Below are positions 1-15,978 of a stretch of 64,000 bases of DNA, piece by piece. Every line of letters begins with the position of its first letter. The stretch's first letter is position 1. The DNA lies in assembly GCA_003963145.1 (NCBI GenBank), contig RXJJ01000014.1, forward strand, positions 1 to 64,000, given 5' to 3'. The DNA is from Bradyrhizobiaceae bacterium. Its GTDB lineage: Bacteria > Pseudomonadota > Alphaproteobacteria > Rhizobiales > Xanthobacteraceae. Under the pieces are notes generated by a model, which was not told the DNA's origin, searched no databases, and saw nothing but the letters and a program-made list of their open reading frames with translations. The position numbers and the translations under genes were made by a program.

Positions 1-1533
<1,533 letters not shown>

Positions 1534-1627
1534 TGAGAGCCACTTGTGCCCGGCACGGGGCCGGGCATGACGAGCTGAGGAATTTGCGGCCGGATCGATA
1601 ATACTGGCCGTCAGGGTGAGATAAAGA

Positions 1628-4385
<2,758 letters not shown>

Positions 4386-4390
4386 CCGAC

Positions 4391-4804
4391 ATGGCTGCAA
4401 CCTTCCACTTCGATCTGGTTTCGCCGGAAAAGATCGTGTTTTCCGGCGATGTCGAGCAGGTCGACATTCCGGGCGTCGAGGGCGATTTCGGCGTCCTGGC
4501 CGGACATTCGCCGCTGGTCGCCAGCGTTCGCCCCGGCATCATGACGGTCACCGTGAATGGCAAGCATGAAAAGATCATCGTGCTCGGCGGTCTGGCGGAA
4601 GTGTCCGACAAGGGTCTGACCGTTCTTGCCGACACCGCGACGACTATGGCCGAACTCGACCGCGTCGCGTTCGCCAGCCAGATCGCGGAAATGGAAGAGA
4701 ATTTGAAGGACGAAGAGCCTGGCAATGCGCTTGATCGCGCGATCTCACGGCTCGATCATTTCAAGGTTATCCAGCAGCAGATCACCTCGACTGCGATGCA
4801 CTAG
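4391..4804 (+). CDS. atpC: ATP synthase F1 subunit epsilon
   Basis: Small rotor subunit that links gamma to the c-ring and inhibits ATP hydrolysis. The 137-residue protein has the N-terminal beta-sandwich ([39 protein letters not shown]), the usual hallmark, and a short C-terminal helical part. It ends the atp operon; a weak GCATCGC/GCGATGC dyad follows at 4806-4839 without a clear T-run. Confidence 0.97.
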   Translation: MAATFHFDLVSPEKIVFSGDVEQVDIPGVEGDFGVLAGHSPLVASVRPGIMTVTVNGKHEKIIVLGGLAEVSDKGLTVLADTATTMAELDRVAFASQIAEMEENLKDEEPGNALDRAISRLDHFKVIQQQITSTAMH

Positions 4805-4869
4805 GGCATCGCACCTTCCGACGTCATAGGGAGCGATGCTGTCTGGCATTCAGGTCGTAAAGATCCCCG

Positions 4870-5940
4870 ATGACAGACACGCGCGATATTTCCTCCCTTC
4901 GAATTCTGGTGATCGGGGATCACCTTCATTTCAAAATTGAATATCCCGAGCGCGTGACGCTGCTCTGGACCGGCGCGCGCGACATCGATCCGCGCCACAT
5001 CGACGGGCCGGCGACACCGGGCCGCGTGCTTGGCGCATTGCGCGATGCGCGTGATGGCAAATACGATGTTGTCGTCGTTTACCCGCCGCTTTATTCGCCC
5101 TGGCACCCGCGATACGGCCTGCGGGCGTTGTTGAGGTCGCCTCTCAAGCCATGGTCGTCGCTGACGCGCGTATTCGGGGTTAGCCTGCTGCGCTGGCTTG
5201 AACTTCCCGTTCCGCTTGTCGCAGTGGACATCCACGACGCCAATGTGATCGGGCGCAGTTCCGTTTTTCTACTCGACAAGGCAAAGGCGTTTTTCAAGCG
5301 CGAGCTGCCGGTGGACAGATGGCAGGCCCTGACTGGGACTGTTCATCCCTATTTGCCGACGCTCCGCTTTCGCAACAGTGCGCGCTGGCGCAAGCGCATG
5401 GACGTTTTTCGCCCGATTTCCTTGCCTCATCTCTACAAGGATCCCGAATTCCCGGCGTCACCACTTCCAGAAAAGACACATGACATTTTTTTTGCGGGCG
5501 GCATCGAGGGCAATTCCACCGTACGAACGGCGGGACTGGCTGAACTCGACCGGCTGAGGGAGCTCGGGTACCGGATCGATCATCCTGCCGAAAAGCTTGC
5601 TCTCAAGGATTATCTGGAGCGGATGTCCCGTTCGTGGATCGTCTGGTCGCCGGAAGGAATGGGATGGGACTGCTATCGCCATTACGAGGCGGCGATCGTC
5701 CATTCCGTGCCGCTGATGAACAATCCGACCATCCTGCGTCATGCGCCGCTGCTCAACGACGTGCACGGCCTTTATTACGATCCCGAGCCGGGCGGCTTGG
5801 TGCGCCGCGCGGTTGCCGCGCTTGCCGACAAGGACAAATTACGCGCTATGGCCGCCGCGGCCCGCGAACATGTTCTCGCGCATCACTCGAACAGGGCACG
5901 CTGCGACACCATTCTGCGCGGGGCTTTCGATAGTGAGTAA
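4870..5940 (+). CDS. Glycosyltransferase-like protein, CgeB-type C-terminus
   Basis: Predicted cytoplasmic glycosyltransferase of unknown acceptor, 356 residues. The C-terminal half has the pattern of GT-B glycosyltransferases of the spore-maturation CgeB type: a segment after residue 215 (KTHDIFFAGGIEGNSTVR) and the donor-site-like WSPEGMGWDCYRHYEAAIVHSVPLM near residues 257-281, where a conserved glutamate usually contacts the nucleotide sugar. The N-terminal half is less typical. No signal peptide or membrane segment is seen. It stands alone after atpC and converges on rppH, so its pathway cannot be read from neighbours. Confidence 0.65.
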   Translation: MTDTRDISSLRILVIGDHLHFKIEYPERVTLLWTGARDIDPRHIDGPATPGRVLGALRDARDGKYDVVVVYPPLYSPWHPRYGLRALLRSPLKPWSSLTRVFGVSLLRWLELPVPLVAVDIHDANVIGRSSVFLLDKAKAFFKRELPVDRWQALTGTVHPYLPTLRFRNSARWRKRMDVFRPISLPHLYKDPEFPASPLPEKTHDIFFAGGIEGNSTVRTAGLAELDRLRELGYRIDHPAEKLALKDYLERMSRSWIVWSPEGMGWDCYRHYEAAIVHSVPLMNNPTILRHAPLLNDVHGLYYDPEPGGLVRRAVAALADKDKLRAMAAAAREHVLAHHSNRARCDTILRGAFDSE

Positions 5941-5967
5941 ACGAAAGAGAAGGCTCGGACCCCTCCG

Positions 5968-6462
5968 TCAGGCAAAGCGGGAAAACTCCGCGACCACGCG
6001 CTCATAGACGGGCCTTTTGAAGGGCACGACGAGATCCGGCAGATTCTTCATCGGCTCCCAGCGCCATTCGGTGAATTCAGGCTTGTGACCGGCGGGCGAG
6101 ACGACATTGATCTCACTGTCCTTGCCCGTGAAGCGCACCGCATACCATTTCTGCTTCTGGCCGCGATAACGTCCCTTCCAGGCCCGCCCGGCGATGGTGC
6201 GCGGAATATCGTAGACCAGCCAGTCGGGAAATTCGGCGAGCTTTTCGACCGAACGAGCGTTTGTTTCCTCATACAATTCGCGTCTGGCGGCCTTCCAGTA
6301 ATCCTCGCCATTGTCGACCCCGCCTTGGGGCATCTGCCAGACATGCTCCGGATCGACATGCTCCGGTCCGCCGGCGCGGCGGCCGATGAACACTAGGCCG
6401 TCGCGATTGATAAGCATCATGCCGACACAGGTGCGGTAGGGCAGGTCGTCGTAGCGGGTCAT
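5968..6462 (-). CDS. rppH: RNA pyrophosphohydrolase (Nudix)
   Basis: Removes pyrophosphate from 5'-triphosphate mRNA ends (and hydrolyses dinucleoside polyphosphates in this family), starting mRNA decay. The 164-residue protein begins with the RppH-like [21 protein letters not shown] and carries a complete Nudix box, [20 protein letters not shown] with a final TNA. Length and motif order match alphaproteobacterial RppH (also called IalA/InvA in some species). It lies on the minus strand just downstream of the divergent polysaccharide deacetylase. Confidence 0.93.
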   Translation of the reverse strand: MTRYDDLPYRTCVGMMLINRDGLVFIGRRAGGPEHVDPEHVWQMPQGGVDNGEDYWKAARRELYEETNARSVEKLAEFPDWLVYDIPRTIAGRAWKGRYRGQKQKWYAVRFTGKDSEINVVSPAGHKPEFTEWRWEPMKNLPDLVVPFKRPVYERVVAEFSRFA

Positions 6463-6517
6463 TGTTTTTTCAAGCCTTTTGTCGCTCTGGCCGGTCCTGC
6501 GGATGGCTGGCGCACAC

Positions 6518-7708
6518 TCAGCTTGATTTTGGTTTCATCATCGCCGTTGTCAACGGCACAAGCAGCAGGCCACGGCCCTCGAGCTGCCGCGCCCATGCCC
6601 CGATCCGCTCGATCGAGACCGGCAGAGCAGACGCCACCCCGACGGCGGTGCCATGCTCGCGCGCTATGCCCTCCAGCTTGGCCAGCGTCCGGTCGATCTC
6701 GGCCGCTGTCGGCACGGCGTCGATAGTAGCATCGGCCTTGGCGAAGGGCATCGCCTGGGCGTAGGCGACAGAACCCGCAACGCTGCGCGGCGCCGACCCA
6801 TCGTCGAGATAACCGAGCCCACGCTTGGCCGCTTCCTTGATGATCGGCTGCAACGCGGTGTCGGTGACGACGAAACGCGATCCCATGAAATTGGCGAGGC
6901 CAACATAACCCTGGAAGCGGCTCATGTGCCACAGCAGGCGGTCGAGGTTCTGATCCGCGGGAAGGGTTGTCAGCAGCGTCTGCGGGCCTGGATCGTTATC
7001 GGGATAGTCGAACGGCTCCATGGGCACTTGAAGCAGTACCTCATGCTTCTGCGCGCGCGCCTGCCCGACGAGCTTTCCGGGGTCGGAGCCATAAGGCGTA
7101 AAGGCGAGCGTCACGGCCGCAGGGAGCTTCATGATGGCGTCGTTGGTCTTCGCGGCGCCGACGCCAAGGCCGGTAACAACGATGGCAATGCTCGGCATGG
7201 CAGCGGCGCGGGCGCGCAGAAGATCGCTGCCTCCGGCATAGGCCCGGAACGGCTTGAGGCCGTCTGCGGCGATCGGGACCATGCCGTAACGTGAATTTTC
7301 CAGAAGCTTCGGGTTGATTCCGGCAAGAGCTGGCGCAGGCTCCGCCGCGGGTTCGCCGGCCGCCTGATCGTTGTTCGCGCCGATCGGCATTTCGCGACGC
7401 TGGCCGCTCGATCCGTCAATAATGGTGACGGTCCGGGCCGCAGAAGGCGCGGTTACGGGAGTTGATGAGGGTGCCTGCTTGACGGGTGCGACCTGCGGTT
7501 TTTCGCCGGGCAATGCTGCGGGGTCGTAGGCTATGCGCGCCATGGGCTCGCCGCCGAACGGATTGGTGTTGAACAGGGCGAAGCCCAAAAACACCGCCAG
7601 AAACAGACCGAGCGCCGCGGCAATCGCCTGCGGCGCGGTGACGGGAAGACGAAAACGTTGCTTGCGCGGGGCGTTCTGGCCGAGCGGCGCGCTCAGATCA
7701 TCGGTCAC
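6518..7708 (-). CDS. Divergent polysaccharide deacetylase family protein
   Basis: Membrane-anchored protein of the divergent polysaccharide deacetylase (DUF610/YibQ) family, 396 residues. A basic cytoplasmic start is followed by one membrane segment near residues 28-50 ([19 protein letters not shown]), a proline/alanine-rich linker, and a C-terminal deacetylase-like barrel with [11 protein letters not shown] near residue 174, the family signature [20 protein letters not shown], and the LANFMGSRF segment. Family members usually sit next to envC and ctpA as here, which suggests a role in envelope or peptidoglycan maintenance; no enzyme activity is established for the branch. Confidence 0.85.
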   Translation of the reverse strand: MTDDLSAPLGQNAPRKQRFRLPVTAPQAIAAALGLFLAVFLGFALFNTNPFGGEPMARIAYDPAALPGEKPQVAPVKQAPSSTPVTAPSAARTVTIIDGSSGQRREMPIGANNDQAAGEPAAEPAPALAGINPKLLENSRYGMVPIAADGLKPFRAYAGGSDLLRARAAAMPSIAIVVTGLGVGAAKTNDAIMKLPAAVTLAFTPYGSDPGKLVGQARAQKHEVLLQVPMEPFDYPDNDPGPQTLLTTLPADQNLDRLLWHMSRFQGYVGLANFMGSRFVVTDTALQPIIKEAAKRGLGYLDDGSAPRSVAGSVAYAQAMPFAKADATIDAVPTAAEIDRTLAKLEGIAREHGTAVGVASALPVSIERIGAWARQLEGRGLLLVPLTTAMMKPKSS

Positions 7709-7814
7709 GACAAAGGCTTTCGCGAATCATCGACCGAATCCTACCACGAGGGATGCAGGATGGACCCCGGCGGCCGCGCTTTGATTGCCGAGGCTATCGC
7801 GGAACTCGGCGGCA

Positions 7815-7845
7815 ACAAAAAAGGGCGGCCTGCAAGGCCGCCCTT
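7815..7845 (-). terminator. Rho-independent terminator after ctpA
   Basis: A perfect 11-bp stem (AAGGGCGGCCT at 7821-7831 with AGGCCGCCCTT at 7835-7845) with a GCA loop. Read on the minus strand it is followed by six T residues (the A-run at 7815-7822), as expected for an intrinsic terminator ending the envC-like/ctpA transcript. Confidence 0.85.
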
Positions 7846-7876
7846 AAGTCTGAGTGGATAGACCGCGAAACCGCTC

Positions 7877-9217
7877 TCAGTTCGCCGCCTTGTTGGCGGG
7901 CGCGGGAGCGGGTGCGCTGGACACGCTCTGCTTGATGCCGTGGAGCAGGTCGTCAGCCACCTTGAGGGCCTTGTCGTCCTTGGCGTCCGGCGGCACGTAG
8001 GATTGCGAGCCGGTTTCCTCCTGCCCTTCGGCCTTCAGATGGCCGCGCAGCGAAGCTTCGCCCTTGGTGTCCGTCCGCGACTTCAGATCGTCCGGAACAT
8101 CCTGCTGGACCTCGATATCCGGCGTGATGCCCTTGGCCTGGATCGATTTGCCCGACGGCGTGAAATAACGCGCCGTGGTCAGGCGCAGCGCGCCATTGCC
8201 GGAGCCGAGCGGGATGATGGTCTGAACCGAGCCCTTGCCGAACGAACGGGTGCCGACCAGCGTGGCGCGCTTGTGGTCCTGCAGCGCGCCGGCGACGATT
8301 TCCGACGCGGAGGCCGAGCCGCCATTGATCAGAACGATCACCGGCTTGCCCTTGGCGAGATCGCCGGGCTTGGCGGTGCGGCGCTGGGTTTCCTCGGCGT
8401 TACGGCCGCGGGTCGAGACGATCTCGCCGCGGTCGAGGAAGGCGTCGGAGACAGATACGGCCTCTTCCAGCAATCCGCCCGGATTGTTGCGAAGATCGAT
8501 GATGTAGCCCTTGAGCTTGGATTCACCGATCTGCTGCTGGAGATTGGCCATCTCCTTCTTCAGGCCTTCGGTGGTCTGCTCGTTGAACGAGGTGATGCGG
8601 ATGTAGGCGATGTCGTCAGCCTCGACGCGCGCACGCACAGCGCGAACGCGGATGTTGTCGCGAGTCAGCGTGACCTCGATCGGCTTGTCCTGTCCTTTGC
8701 GGACGATCTTCAGCTTGATCTTCGTGTTCACCGGGCCGCGCATCTTCTCCACGGCCTGGTTGAGGGTCAGACCCTGCACCGCCTCGTCGTCGAGATTGGT
8801 GATGATGTCGTTGGCGAGGATGCCGGCTTTCGAGGCGGGCGTGTCGTCGATCGGCGAGACAACCTTGATCAGGCCATCCTCCATCGTGACCTCAATTCCG
8901 AGACCGCCGAACTCGCCGCGGGTCTGCACCTGCATGTCCTTGAAGCTTTTCGCATCCATGTAGCTGGAATGCGGATCGAGACCGGCCAGCATGCCGCTGA
9001 TCGCCGATTCGACGAGCTTGCTGTCATCCGGCTTCTCGACATAGTCGCTGCGGACACGGTCGAATACGTCACCGAACAGATTGAGCTGGCGATAGGTGTC
9101 GGCGGCGGCGGCGCGAGCGGTCGAGCCCATCAGCGACGCGCGCGGCTGTGTCAGGAAGAGAGTCGCGGCGGCGCCTGCCGCGGCGCTGAGAAGAATGAGA
9201 GAAGTCTTGCGCATCAT
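7877..9217 (-). CDS. ctpA: Carboxyl-terminal processing protease, S41 family
   Basis: Periplasmic serine protease that cleaves C-termini of envelope proteins, in many bacteria including peptidoglycan hydrolases. The 446 residues include an N-terminal signal/anchor (LILLSAAAGAAATLFL), a PDZ domain (about residues 97-180, GGLGIEVTMEDG through VQGLTLNQAVEKMRGP), and the S41 domain with catalytic serine in NGGSASASEIVAG and lysine in GTRSFGKGSVQ. The start codon overlaps the stop of the upstream EnvC-like gene by ATGA, so the two are translationally coupled, which fits joint control of cell-wall cleavage. Confidence 0.95.
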   Translation of the reverse strand: MMRKTSLILLSAAAGAAATLFLTQPRASLMGSTARAAAADTYRQLNLFGDVFDRVRSDYVEKPDDSKLVESAISGMLAGLDPHSSYMDAKSFKDMQVQTRGEFGGLGIEVTMEDGLIKVVSPIDDTPASKAGILANDIITNLDDEAVQGLTLNQAVEKMRGPVNTKIKLKIVRKGQDKPIEVTLTRDNIRVRAVRARVEADDIAYIRITSFNEQTTEGLKKEMANLQQQIGESKLKGYIIDLRNNPGGLLEEAVSVSDAFLDRGEIVSTRGRNAEETQRRTAKPGDLAKGKPVIVLINGGSASASEIVAGALQDHKRATLVGTRSFGKGSVQTIIPLGSGNGALRLTTARYFTPSGKSIQAKGITPDIEVQQDVPDDLKSRTDTKGEASLRGHLKAEGQEETGSQSYVPPDAKDDKALKVADDLLHGIKQSVSSAPAPAPANKAAN

Positions 9218-10545
9218 CCGCGGACCTTTTCGCCTTCATTTGCGGCCCACCATGGACCTGGATCGATTGGAGTGCCGTCCTTACGGAACTCGATATAAAG
9301 CACGGGTTGGCTCGAAGGTGCCGCCAAAATCGACGCAACCTGGGATTGATTTCCCATTGTGGCCACCGGCTCTCCCGTCAGAACAAACTGGCCAATATTG
9401 ACCGAAATACGTTCCATGCCGGCGATCAGGACATGATATCCGCCGCCCGCATTCAGGATCAAGAGTTGACCGTAGCTTCGGAACGGTCCCGCGTAAACGA
9501 CCCAGCCATCACAAGGGGTTGTGACCTGCGCGCCGGGTCTGGTCGCGATGGAAATGCCTTTCTCCTGCCCGCCGTTTCCGTCGGAACTGCCGAAATTCCT
9601 GATCCTTGTGCCGTTAACAGGCAAAGGCAGCATTTTCTTGGCCGAGGCGAATGCAATGGCGGGGCTCAACCGGCCGGGGTCTTTCAAGGCGCCCGGGTCG
9701 GGCTTTCCAAGGGAGGCCGGGGTCCCTTTGAGTTCTGCGGCGGCCGCTGCCTTGGCTGCGCTTTGAACCTCCTGCTCCATCTTGGCGATGAGGCTTTGCA
9801 GGTCGTCTGCCTGACGGGCCAGCGCGACCGACCGCTGGCGTTCGGCCTCCATGTTGCGTTCGGCATCGGCCTGATTCTTCTGCCGCTCCTGCACCAGCGC
9901 CGCGAGGCGGATCTGGTCGCTGTTCAGTCTGTCGCGGTCGCCAGAGAGACGATCGCGCTCCTCGGAGATGTTCTTGCGCAGGGTCACGAGATCGCCAAGG
10001 TCGCTGACAATGGCATTGGCGCGCTCACGCATTTCCGGCACGACGGAACCCAGCAGGATTGCGGTACGTAACGATTGCAGCGCATCTTCCGGCCGGACGA
10101 ACAAGGCCGGAGGCGCGTGGCGTCCGGCGCGCTGAAGCGCGGCGAGGACCTCGGCGATCTCGCTGCGCCGGGATTCGAGCGAGGCGCGAAGCTGCGATTC
10201 GCGCGCGCCAAGCGGACGCAGCCGCCCTTCGGTGGCGGCGATGCTGGATTCGATGTCGCGCACGCGCGCGGCGGTATCGATCAATTGCTGATTGAGCTTG
10301 GTGCGATCCTGTCCGATCGCCGCGATTTCAGCCTTCAGTTTCGCAACCGATTCGTCGGCCGATTTCTGCTGCTGGCGCGCGGCTTCCAGCTCCTGCGCGC
10401 GCTGCTTGATCGCGTCAGCGTCGGGAGCGGAAGCCTGCACCGTGGCGCCCTGCGCGGATGCCGCGACAATGCCGGGCCCGTTCAGGACCAGAATCAGAGC
10501 CAACAGTCTGTAAATCGTCTTGCCCAAAACGCCCCGTCTATGCAC
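9214..10545 (-). CDS. EnvC-like murein hydrolase activator, degenerate LytM domain
   Basis: Periplasmic activator of amidases at division or growth sites, about 443 residues. I favour a GTG start at 10545 that overlaps the end of rlmH by eight bases; a TTG at 10527 is possible, and a longer form from 10614 would start inside rlmH without a signal peptide. After a signal peptide comes a long coiled coil (about residues 30-270, rich in KLKAEIAAIGQDRTKL-type heptads) and a C-terminal LytM domain. The zinc ligands of active LytM enzymes are missing: GISIATRPGAQV lacks HxxxD and GGGYHVLIAGM has only one histidine, as in EnvC activators. Confidence 0.88.
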   Translation of the reverse strand: MHRRGVLGKTIYRLLALILVLNGPGIVAASAQGATVQASAPDADAIKQRAQELEAARQQQKSADESVAKLKAEIAAIGQDRTKLNQQLIDTAARVRDIESSIAATEGRLRPLGARESQLRASLESRRSEIAEVLAALQRAGRHAPPALFVRPEDALQSLRTAILLGSVVPEMRERANAIVSDLGDLVTLRKNISEERDRLSGDRDRLNSDQIRLAALVQERQKNQADAERNMEAERQRSVALARQADDLQSLIAKMEQEVQSAAKAAAAAELKGTPASLGKPDPGALKDPGRLSPAIAFASAKKMLPLPVNGTRIRNFGSSDGNGGQEKGISIATRPGAQVTTPCDGWVVYAGPFRSYGQLLILNAGGGYHVLIAGMERISVNIGQFVLTGEPVATMGNQSQVASILAAPSSQPVLYIEFRKDGTPIDPGPWWAANEGEKVRG

Positions 10546-11020
10546 GATGATAGGGATGGCCGGACAGGATGGTGGCAGCCCGGTAAATTTGTTCAAGCAG
10601 CATGATGCGAACAATCTGGTGCGGCCATGTCGCCTTGCCGAATGCCAGAACCAGTTTGGCCTTGCGGCTCAATTCCGGCGAAAGTCCGTCCGCCCCGCCG
10701 ATGATAAAAACTGTCGTCGGTATCGATTCGTCGCGCCAGCCGCCCAGGCGCTTTGCGAGCGTTACGCTTTCGATGTTGTCGCCGCTCTCATCCAGCGCGA
10801 TCAGGATGGATTTTTCAGGTATCAGCGCCGAAAGGGCGGAAGCTTCCTCGGCGATCCTGCTCCCGGTGTCGCTGCTGCGGCTTTCGGCGAGTTCATGAAT
10901 CTCGAGGCCACGAAATCCGAGTTTGCGGCCGAGATCCTCGAACCGCGCCTTGTAGCGATCGGAGAGTTCGCGTTCCGGCCCGGCTTTCAGGCGGCCGACG
11001 GCAATGACAAGGATGCGCAT
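10538..11020 (-). CDS. rlmH: 23S rRNA (pseudouridine1915-N3)-methyltransferase
   Basis: SPOUT methyltransferase that modifies pseudouridine 1915 in helix 69 of 23S rRNA on the assembled 70S ribosome. The 160-residue length and the sequence MRILVIAVGRLKAGPERELSDRY, the SAM-binding IGGADGLSPEL loop near residue 107 and the C-terminal HQIVRIMLLEQIYRAATI with YHRA at the very end are diagnostic. It lies directly after rsfS, the usual neighbour in alphaproteobacteria. Confidence 0.97.
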   Translation of the reverse strand: MRILVIAVGRLKAGPERELSDRYKARFEDLGRKLGFRGLEIHELAESRSSDTGSRIAEEASALSALIPEKSILIALDESGDNIESVTLAKRLGGWRDESIPTTVFIIGGADGLSPELSRKAKLVLAFGKATWPHQIVRIMLLEQIYRAATILSGHPYHRA

Positions 11021-11095
11021 GAGTGACAGCTATCATGCGTATACGCGCTTTGATACGCCGCGCATCGAAGCATCACGACTTCCGGGAAGACGCCT

Positions 11096-11491
11096 TTAGC
11101 GCGTCTTCGCCGCCTTGTCCGACGAGGTCCACATCTTTTCAAGATTATAGAACTCGCGAACCTCGGGCCTGAACACGTGAACAATCACGTCACCCGAATC
11201 GATCAGGACCCAGTCGCAATTGGACAGACCTTCGATGTGGGGCGCTTCGATCCCGTTCTCCTTCAGGCCTTTTGCGACATTCTCCGCGATCGCGCCGACA
11301 TGGCGATTAACCCGCCCAGTCGTGACGATCATGTAGTCGGTGATGGAGGATTTGCCGCGAAGGTCGATGGTGACCGTTTCTTCCGCCTTCATATCGTCGA
11401 GGCGGGAGAGGATCAGGTGCAGAGTCTCTTCGGCGTCAGGCCGCGCCTTGAGAACAGCGAGGGGCGGTGATGTCAGTTCCGCCCGGGACAA
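11096..11491 (-). CDS. rsfS: Ribosome silencing factor
   Basis: RsfS (RsfA/Iojap) binds ribosomal protein L14 and blocks subunit joining in poor growth conditions. The body of the protein, from ILSRLDDMKAEETVTIDLRGKSSITDYMIVTTGR through NCDWVLIDSGDVIVHVFRPEVREFYNLEKMW, is typical. The start is uncertain: the 131-residue reading begins at a TTG (11491), with no good ATG nearby upstream, so the true N-terminus may be shorter. It lies between nadD and rlmH, the conserved order. Confidence 0.93.
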   Translation of the reverse strand: MSRAELTSPPLAVLKARPDAEETLHLILSRLDDMKAEETVTIDLRGKSSITDYMIVTTGRVNRHVGAIAENVAKGLKENGIEAPHIEGLSNCDWVLIDSGDVIVHVFRPEVREFYNLEKMWTSSDKAAKTR

Positions 11492-11650
11492 TACAGATGC
11501 AGTCAGGGACTTTTCCTTTCACTGTATCGCGGGCACCGAATCCCGTGGTGCCCGGTGCTCATCTTACGCATGTGGGGTTAACGGTTTCAATCTTCCAGTA
11601 CGAGGTTTCTGGATGTGTGCTTTTTCAGTCATGCTTCTCGACACACGCAT

Positions 11651-12274
11651 CTAGGACTTCCAGCTTCCGTCCGGGTTCCTGAGCCCGGTCGATGACAGGG
11701 ACGATTTCAGGCCAGTCAGAAAGGTCCAGGCAGGTGGCGCGCGTGTCGCCAGCGAACCTGCGTCGCTTTCGTTGACCCGATAGCGCGCGAGGGCCTGCGC
11801 GGAGGTGGACGACAAGGCGCGAAAACTTTCGGGAGGCCGATCGATAACTGCAACAGGAACCTGTGCAGCGATATCCTGCCAGTTTTCCCAGCGATGGAAC
11901 TGCGCGAGATTGTCCGCGCCCATGATCCACACAAAATGCACGCCGGGACACCGCCGCCGCAAATAGCCGATCGTGTCCGCAGTATAGCGCGTGCCGATGA
12001 CGGATTCGAGACAGCTCACGTCGATACGCGGGTGACGGGCGAGCCGCTGCGCCGCCGCCATGCGTTCATCGAGCGTGCGCGGCGGATGATCCTGCTTCAG
12101 AGGGTTGCCGGGCGACACCAGCCACCAGATGCGATCGAGCTTGAGGCGCTTCATCGCAAACAGGCTGATGGCGCGGTGCGCGTCATGCGGCGGATCGAAC
12201 GAGCCGCCAAGCAGACCGATCCGCATGCCGTCGGCGTGTGGCGGGATGGCACGACCCGGCGCCGGCCTTGTCAC
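11651..12274 (-). CDS. nadD: Nicotinate-nucleotide adenylyltransferase
   Basis: Adenylates nicotinate mononucleotide to deamido-NAD in NAD biosynthesis. The 207-residue protein has the nucleotidyltransferase signature [14 protein letters not shown] near residues 19-32 and the second motif near the C-terminus, [13 protein letters not shown]-like ([12 protein letters not shown], replacing the common ISSTxIR). The start at 12274 overlaps the proA stop by ATGA; an internal ATG at 12226 (MRIGLLGG) would also give a complete enzyme. The overlap argues for the longer form and coupling with proA. Confidence 0.93.
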   Translation of the reverse strand: MTRPAPGRAIPPHADGMRIGLLGGSFDPPHDAHRAISLFAMKRLKLDRIWWLVSPGNPLKQDHPPRTLDERMAAAQRLARHPRIDVSCLESVIGTRYTADTIGYLRRRCPGVHFVWIMGADNLAQFHRWENWQDIAAQVPVAVIDRPPESFRALSSTSAQALARYRVNESDAGSLATRAPPAWTFLTGLKSSLSSTGLRNPDGSWKS

Positions 12275-13563
12275 GGCCGGGTTTGTCCGGTGCCGTGAAC
12301 GCGGTATTTGAAGCTGGTCAACTGCTCGACTCCCACCGGGCCGCGGGCGTGGAACTTCCCGGTGGCGATGCCGATCTCGGCGCCGAAGCCGAACTCGCCG
12401 CCATCGGCGAATTGCGTCGAGGCGTTGTGGAGTACGATGGCGGAATCGACCTGGTTGAGAAATTTCTCCGCGACCTTCTCGTCCTCGGTGACGATGGCAT
12501 CGGTGTGGTGCGAACCGTATTTCTCGATATGCGCGATAGCGTCATCGACGCCGTTCACGACTTTCGCGGCGATGATCGCGTCTTCGTATTCGGTACCCCA
12601 ATCCTCTTCGGTGGCCGGCTTGACGCGCGCATCGGCGCGCTGGACATCAGCGTCGCCGCGTACCTCGCAGCCCGCGTCAATCAGCATCGTTACCAGCGGC
12701 TTGAGCTGCGTCGCGGCGGCGGCCTTGTCGACCAGCAGCGTTTCCGCTGCGCCGCAAACACCGGGGCGGCGCATTTTCGCGTTCAGCACGATGGTTTTTG
12801 CCATATCGAGTGAGGCGGCCCTGTCGACATAAACGTGATTGACGCCTTCCAGATGCGCGAAGACCGGCACGCGCGCCTCGGCCTCGACACGCGCCACGAG
12901 GCTCTTGCCGCCGCGCGGGACGATCACATCGACGCCGCCGCTGAGCCCGGTCAGCAGGAGGCCGACGGCGGCGCGGTCGCGTGTCGGCACGAGCGTAATG
13001 CTGGCCTCCGGCAATCCGGCTTCACGCAGACCCTGCACAAGACAGGTATGAATCGCGCGGCAGGAGCGGAAGCTGTCCGAGCCGCCGCGAAGGATCACCG
13101 CGTTGCCCGATTTCAGGCACAGCGCGCCGGCATCCGCCAATACGTTCGGACGGCTTTCGAAAATGACGGCGACCACACCGAGCGGCACGCGTACGCGCTC
13201 GATCCGCATGCCATTGGGCCGGGTCCAAGTTTCACTGACGACGCCGACAGGGTCGTCGATGCCGCGCACCACGTCGATACCGGCCGCCATCGATTCAACC
13301 CGGGCGTCATTGAGCGAGAGGCGGTCGATGAATGCGGCGCTTGCGCCATTGGCTCTGGCCTCGGTGACATCCTCGGCATTCGCGGCGATGATCTCTTTCG
13401 CTGAGGCGCGGATTGCCTTCGCCATCGCGGCAAGCGCGGCGTTCTTCTGCTCCGTGGAGGCGAGCGCCAGCATGCGCGCAGCACGGCGCGCACCGGCAGC
13501 CAGCTCGGTCATCAGGGACGGAAGATCGGAGGCTTCGTCGAAAGCTTTGAGCGGAGCATTCAT
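12271..13563 (-). CDS. proA: Gamma-glutamyl phosphate reductase
   Basis: Second step of proline synthesis: NADPH-dependent reduction of gamma-glutamyl phosphate to glutamate semialdehyde. The 430-residue protein is of normal length, with the aldehyde-dehydrogenase fold, the catalytic cysteine in [13 protein letters not shown] (near residue 268) and the signature [16 protein letters not shown]-like segment just before it ([14 protein letters not shown]). It follows proB on the minus strand and overlaps nadD. Confidence 0.97.
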   Translation of the reverse strand: MNAPLKAFDEASDLPSLMTELAAGARRAARMLALASTEQKNAALAAMAKAIRASAKEIIAANAEDVTEARANGASAAFIDRLSLNDARVESMAAGIDVVRGIDDPVGVVSETWTRPNGMRIERVRVPLGVVAVIFESRPNVLADAGALCLKSGNAVILRGGSDSFRSCRAIHTCLVQGLREAGLPEASITLVPTRDRAAVGLLLTGLSGGVDVIVPRGGKSLVARVEAEARVPVFAHLEGVNHVYVDRAASLDMAKTIVLNAKMRRPGVCGAAETLLVDKAAAATQLKPLVTMLIDAGCEVRGDADVQRADARVKPATEEDWGTEYEDAIIAAKVVNGVDDAIAHIEKYGSHHTDAIVTEDEKVAEKFLNQVDSAIVLHNASTQFADGGEFGFGAEIGIATGKFHARGPVGVEQLTSFKYRVHGTGQTRP

Positions 13564-13651
13564 GCGGGTCTATCTAATGGTTTTTCTGCCTAAACCCACG
13601 CCGTAGCACAGAAATCGCCATGCTGCGAAGGGGCGAGACATGCGTTCTGGC

Positions 13652-14797
13652 TCATTTGCCGGTGTCGCCACCGCGTGCACCCGCCACGACAAGGTCGTCA
13701 CGATGGATCATCTCGGTGCGGGCGCTGACACCCAATATCTGCGCCGCGTCGGACGAGGAGCGGCCCTTGATCTTCTCGGCATTCTCCGTGTCGTAGGCGA
13801 CGAGTCCGCGCCCGATCTCGTGGCCGTCCGGCCCGCGCACGATCACGGCATCGCCTCGTGCGAATACGCCGTCGACCCGGATGACGCCTGCGGGCAGCAG
13901 ACTGCGGCCGGCATAAAGGGCGTTGACCGCTCCGGCGTCGATGACGAGCGTTCCCTTCGGTTCGAGCGACCCGGCGATCCAGCGCTTGCGGGCGGTAATC
14001 GGATTGGCGGGGGTCAAAAACCACGTGCACTTGCCGCCTTCGGCGATGGCGCGCAGCGGGTGCTCGATCTTGCCGGAGGCGATCAGCATATGGGTGCCGG
14101 CCGAGGTTGCGATCTTTGCGGCCTCGATCTTGGTGCGCATGCCCCCGCGCGACAATTCGGATTCTGCCGCGCCCGCCATTGCCTCTATGTCGGCGGTGAC
14201 GGCTTCGACGATCGGGATCATTTTCGCGTTGGGATTGGCGCCGGGGGGCGCGTCATAGAGTCCGTCGATGTCGGACAGCAGGATCAGCAAATCCGAGCTG
14301 GTCATGGTGGCGACGCGCGCGGCGAGCCGGTCGTTATCGCCGTACCGGATTTCATTGGTGGCAACGGTGTCGTTTTCGTTGATCACTGGCACCGCTCGCC
14401 ATTCGAGCAGTTTTGTGATCGTGGAGCGCGCGTTGAGATAGCGGCGGCGTTCCTCGGTGTCCTGCAGCGTCACCAGAATCTGTCCCGCTCCGATGCCGTG
14501 CGTGCCGAGCACTTCCGACCAGATGCGTGCCAGCGCGATCTGTCCCACCGCGGCGGCGGCCTGACTTTCCTCCAGTTTCAGCGTACCCGCTGGAAGTTTC
14601 AGACGGGAACGGCCAAGCGCGATCGAACCGGACGAGACAACAAGCACGTCCTTGCCGTCCTGATGTAACGCGGCGATATCCGCAGCCAGCGCCTTCAGCC
14701 AGTTTTCTTTCACTTGACCGGCGGCCGAGTCGATCAGCAGCGACGAGCCGACCTTCACGACGATGCGGCGAAAATCTTTCAGCTTGGGATGGGACAT
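13652..14797 (-). CDS. proB: Glutamate 5-kinase
   Basis: First step of proline synthesis, phosphorylating glutamate at the gamma carboxyl, feedback-inhibited by proline in the family. The 381 residues comprise the amino-acid kinase domain ([12 protein letters not shown] near residue 11, [18 protein letters not shown]) and a C-terminal PUA domain (about residues 285-370, [24 protein letters not shown]). It lies between obgE and proA. Confidence 0.97.
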   Translation of the reverse strand: MSHPKLKDFRRIVVKVGSSLLIDSAAGQVKENWLKALAADIAALHQDGKDVLVVSSGSIALGRSRLKLPAGTLKLEESQAAAAVGQIALARIWSEVLGTHGIGAGQILVTLQDTEERRRYLNARSTITKLLEWRAVPVINENDTVATNEIRYGDNDRLAARVATMTSSDLLILLSDIDGLYDAPPGANPNAKMIPIVEAVTADIEAMAGAAESELSRGGMRTKIEAAKIATSAGTHMLIASGKIEHPLRAIAEGGKCTWFLTPANPITARKRWIAGSLEPKGTLVIDAGAVNALYAGRSLLPAGVIRVDGVFARGDAVIVRGPDGHEIGRGLVAYDTENAEKIKGRSSSDAAQILGVSARTEMIHRDDLVVAGARGGDTGK

Positions 14798-14844
14798 CTG
14801 ATTTCGAACGATGAGAATGAAACAGTGGTTAGTTGGGCACCGGG

Positions 14845-15918
<1,074 letters not shown>

Positions 15919-15978
15919 TTACACGTAACGTGTGAAGGCATGCTGGACAACTGCCCGGCATGCCTGTCCTTTGTTTGA

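Noticed and set aside
4806-4839. Hairpin after atpC (GCATCGC ... GCGATGC) as a terminator
   Set aside because: Seven-base stem with a 20-base loop and no T-run; too weak to call.
7940-9298. Plus-strand open frame opposite ctpA
   Set aside because: Mirror of a certain S41 protease gene; composition is typical of an antisense frame.
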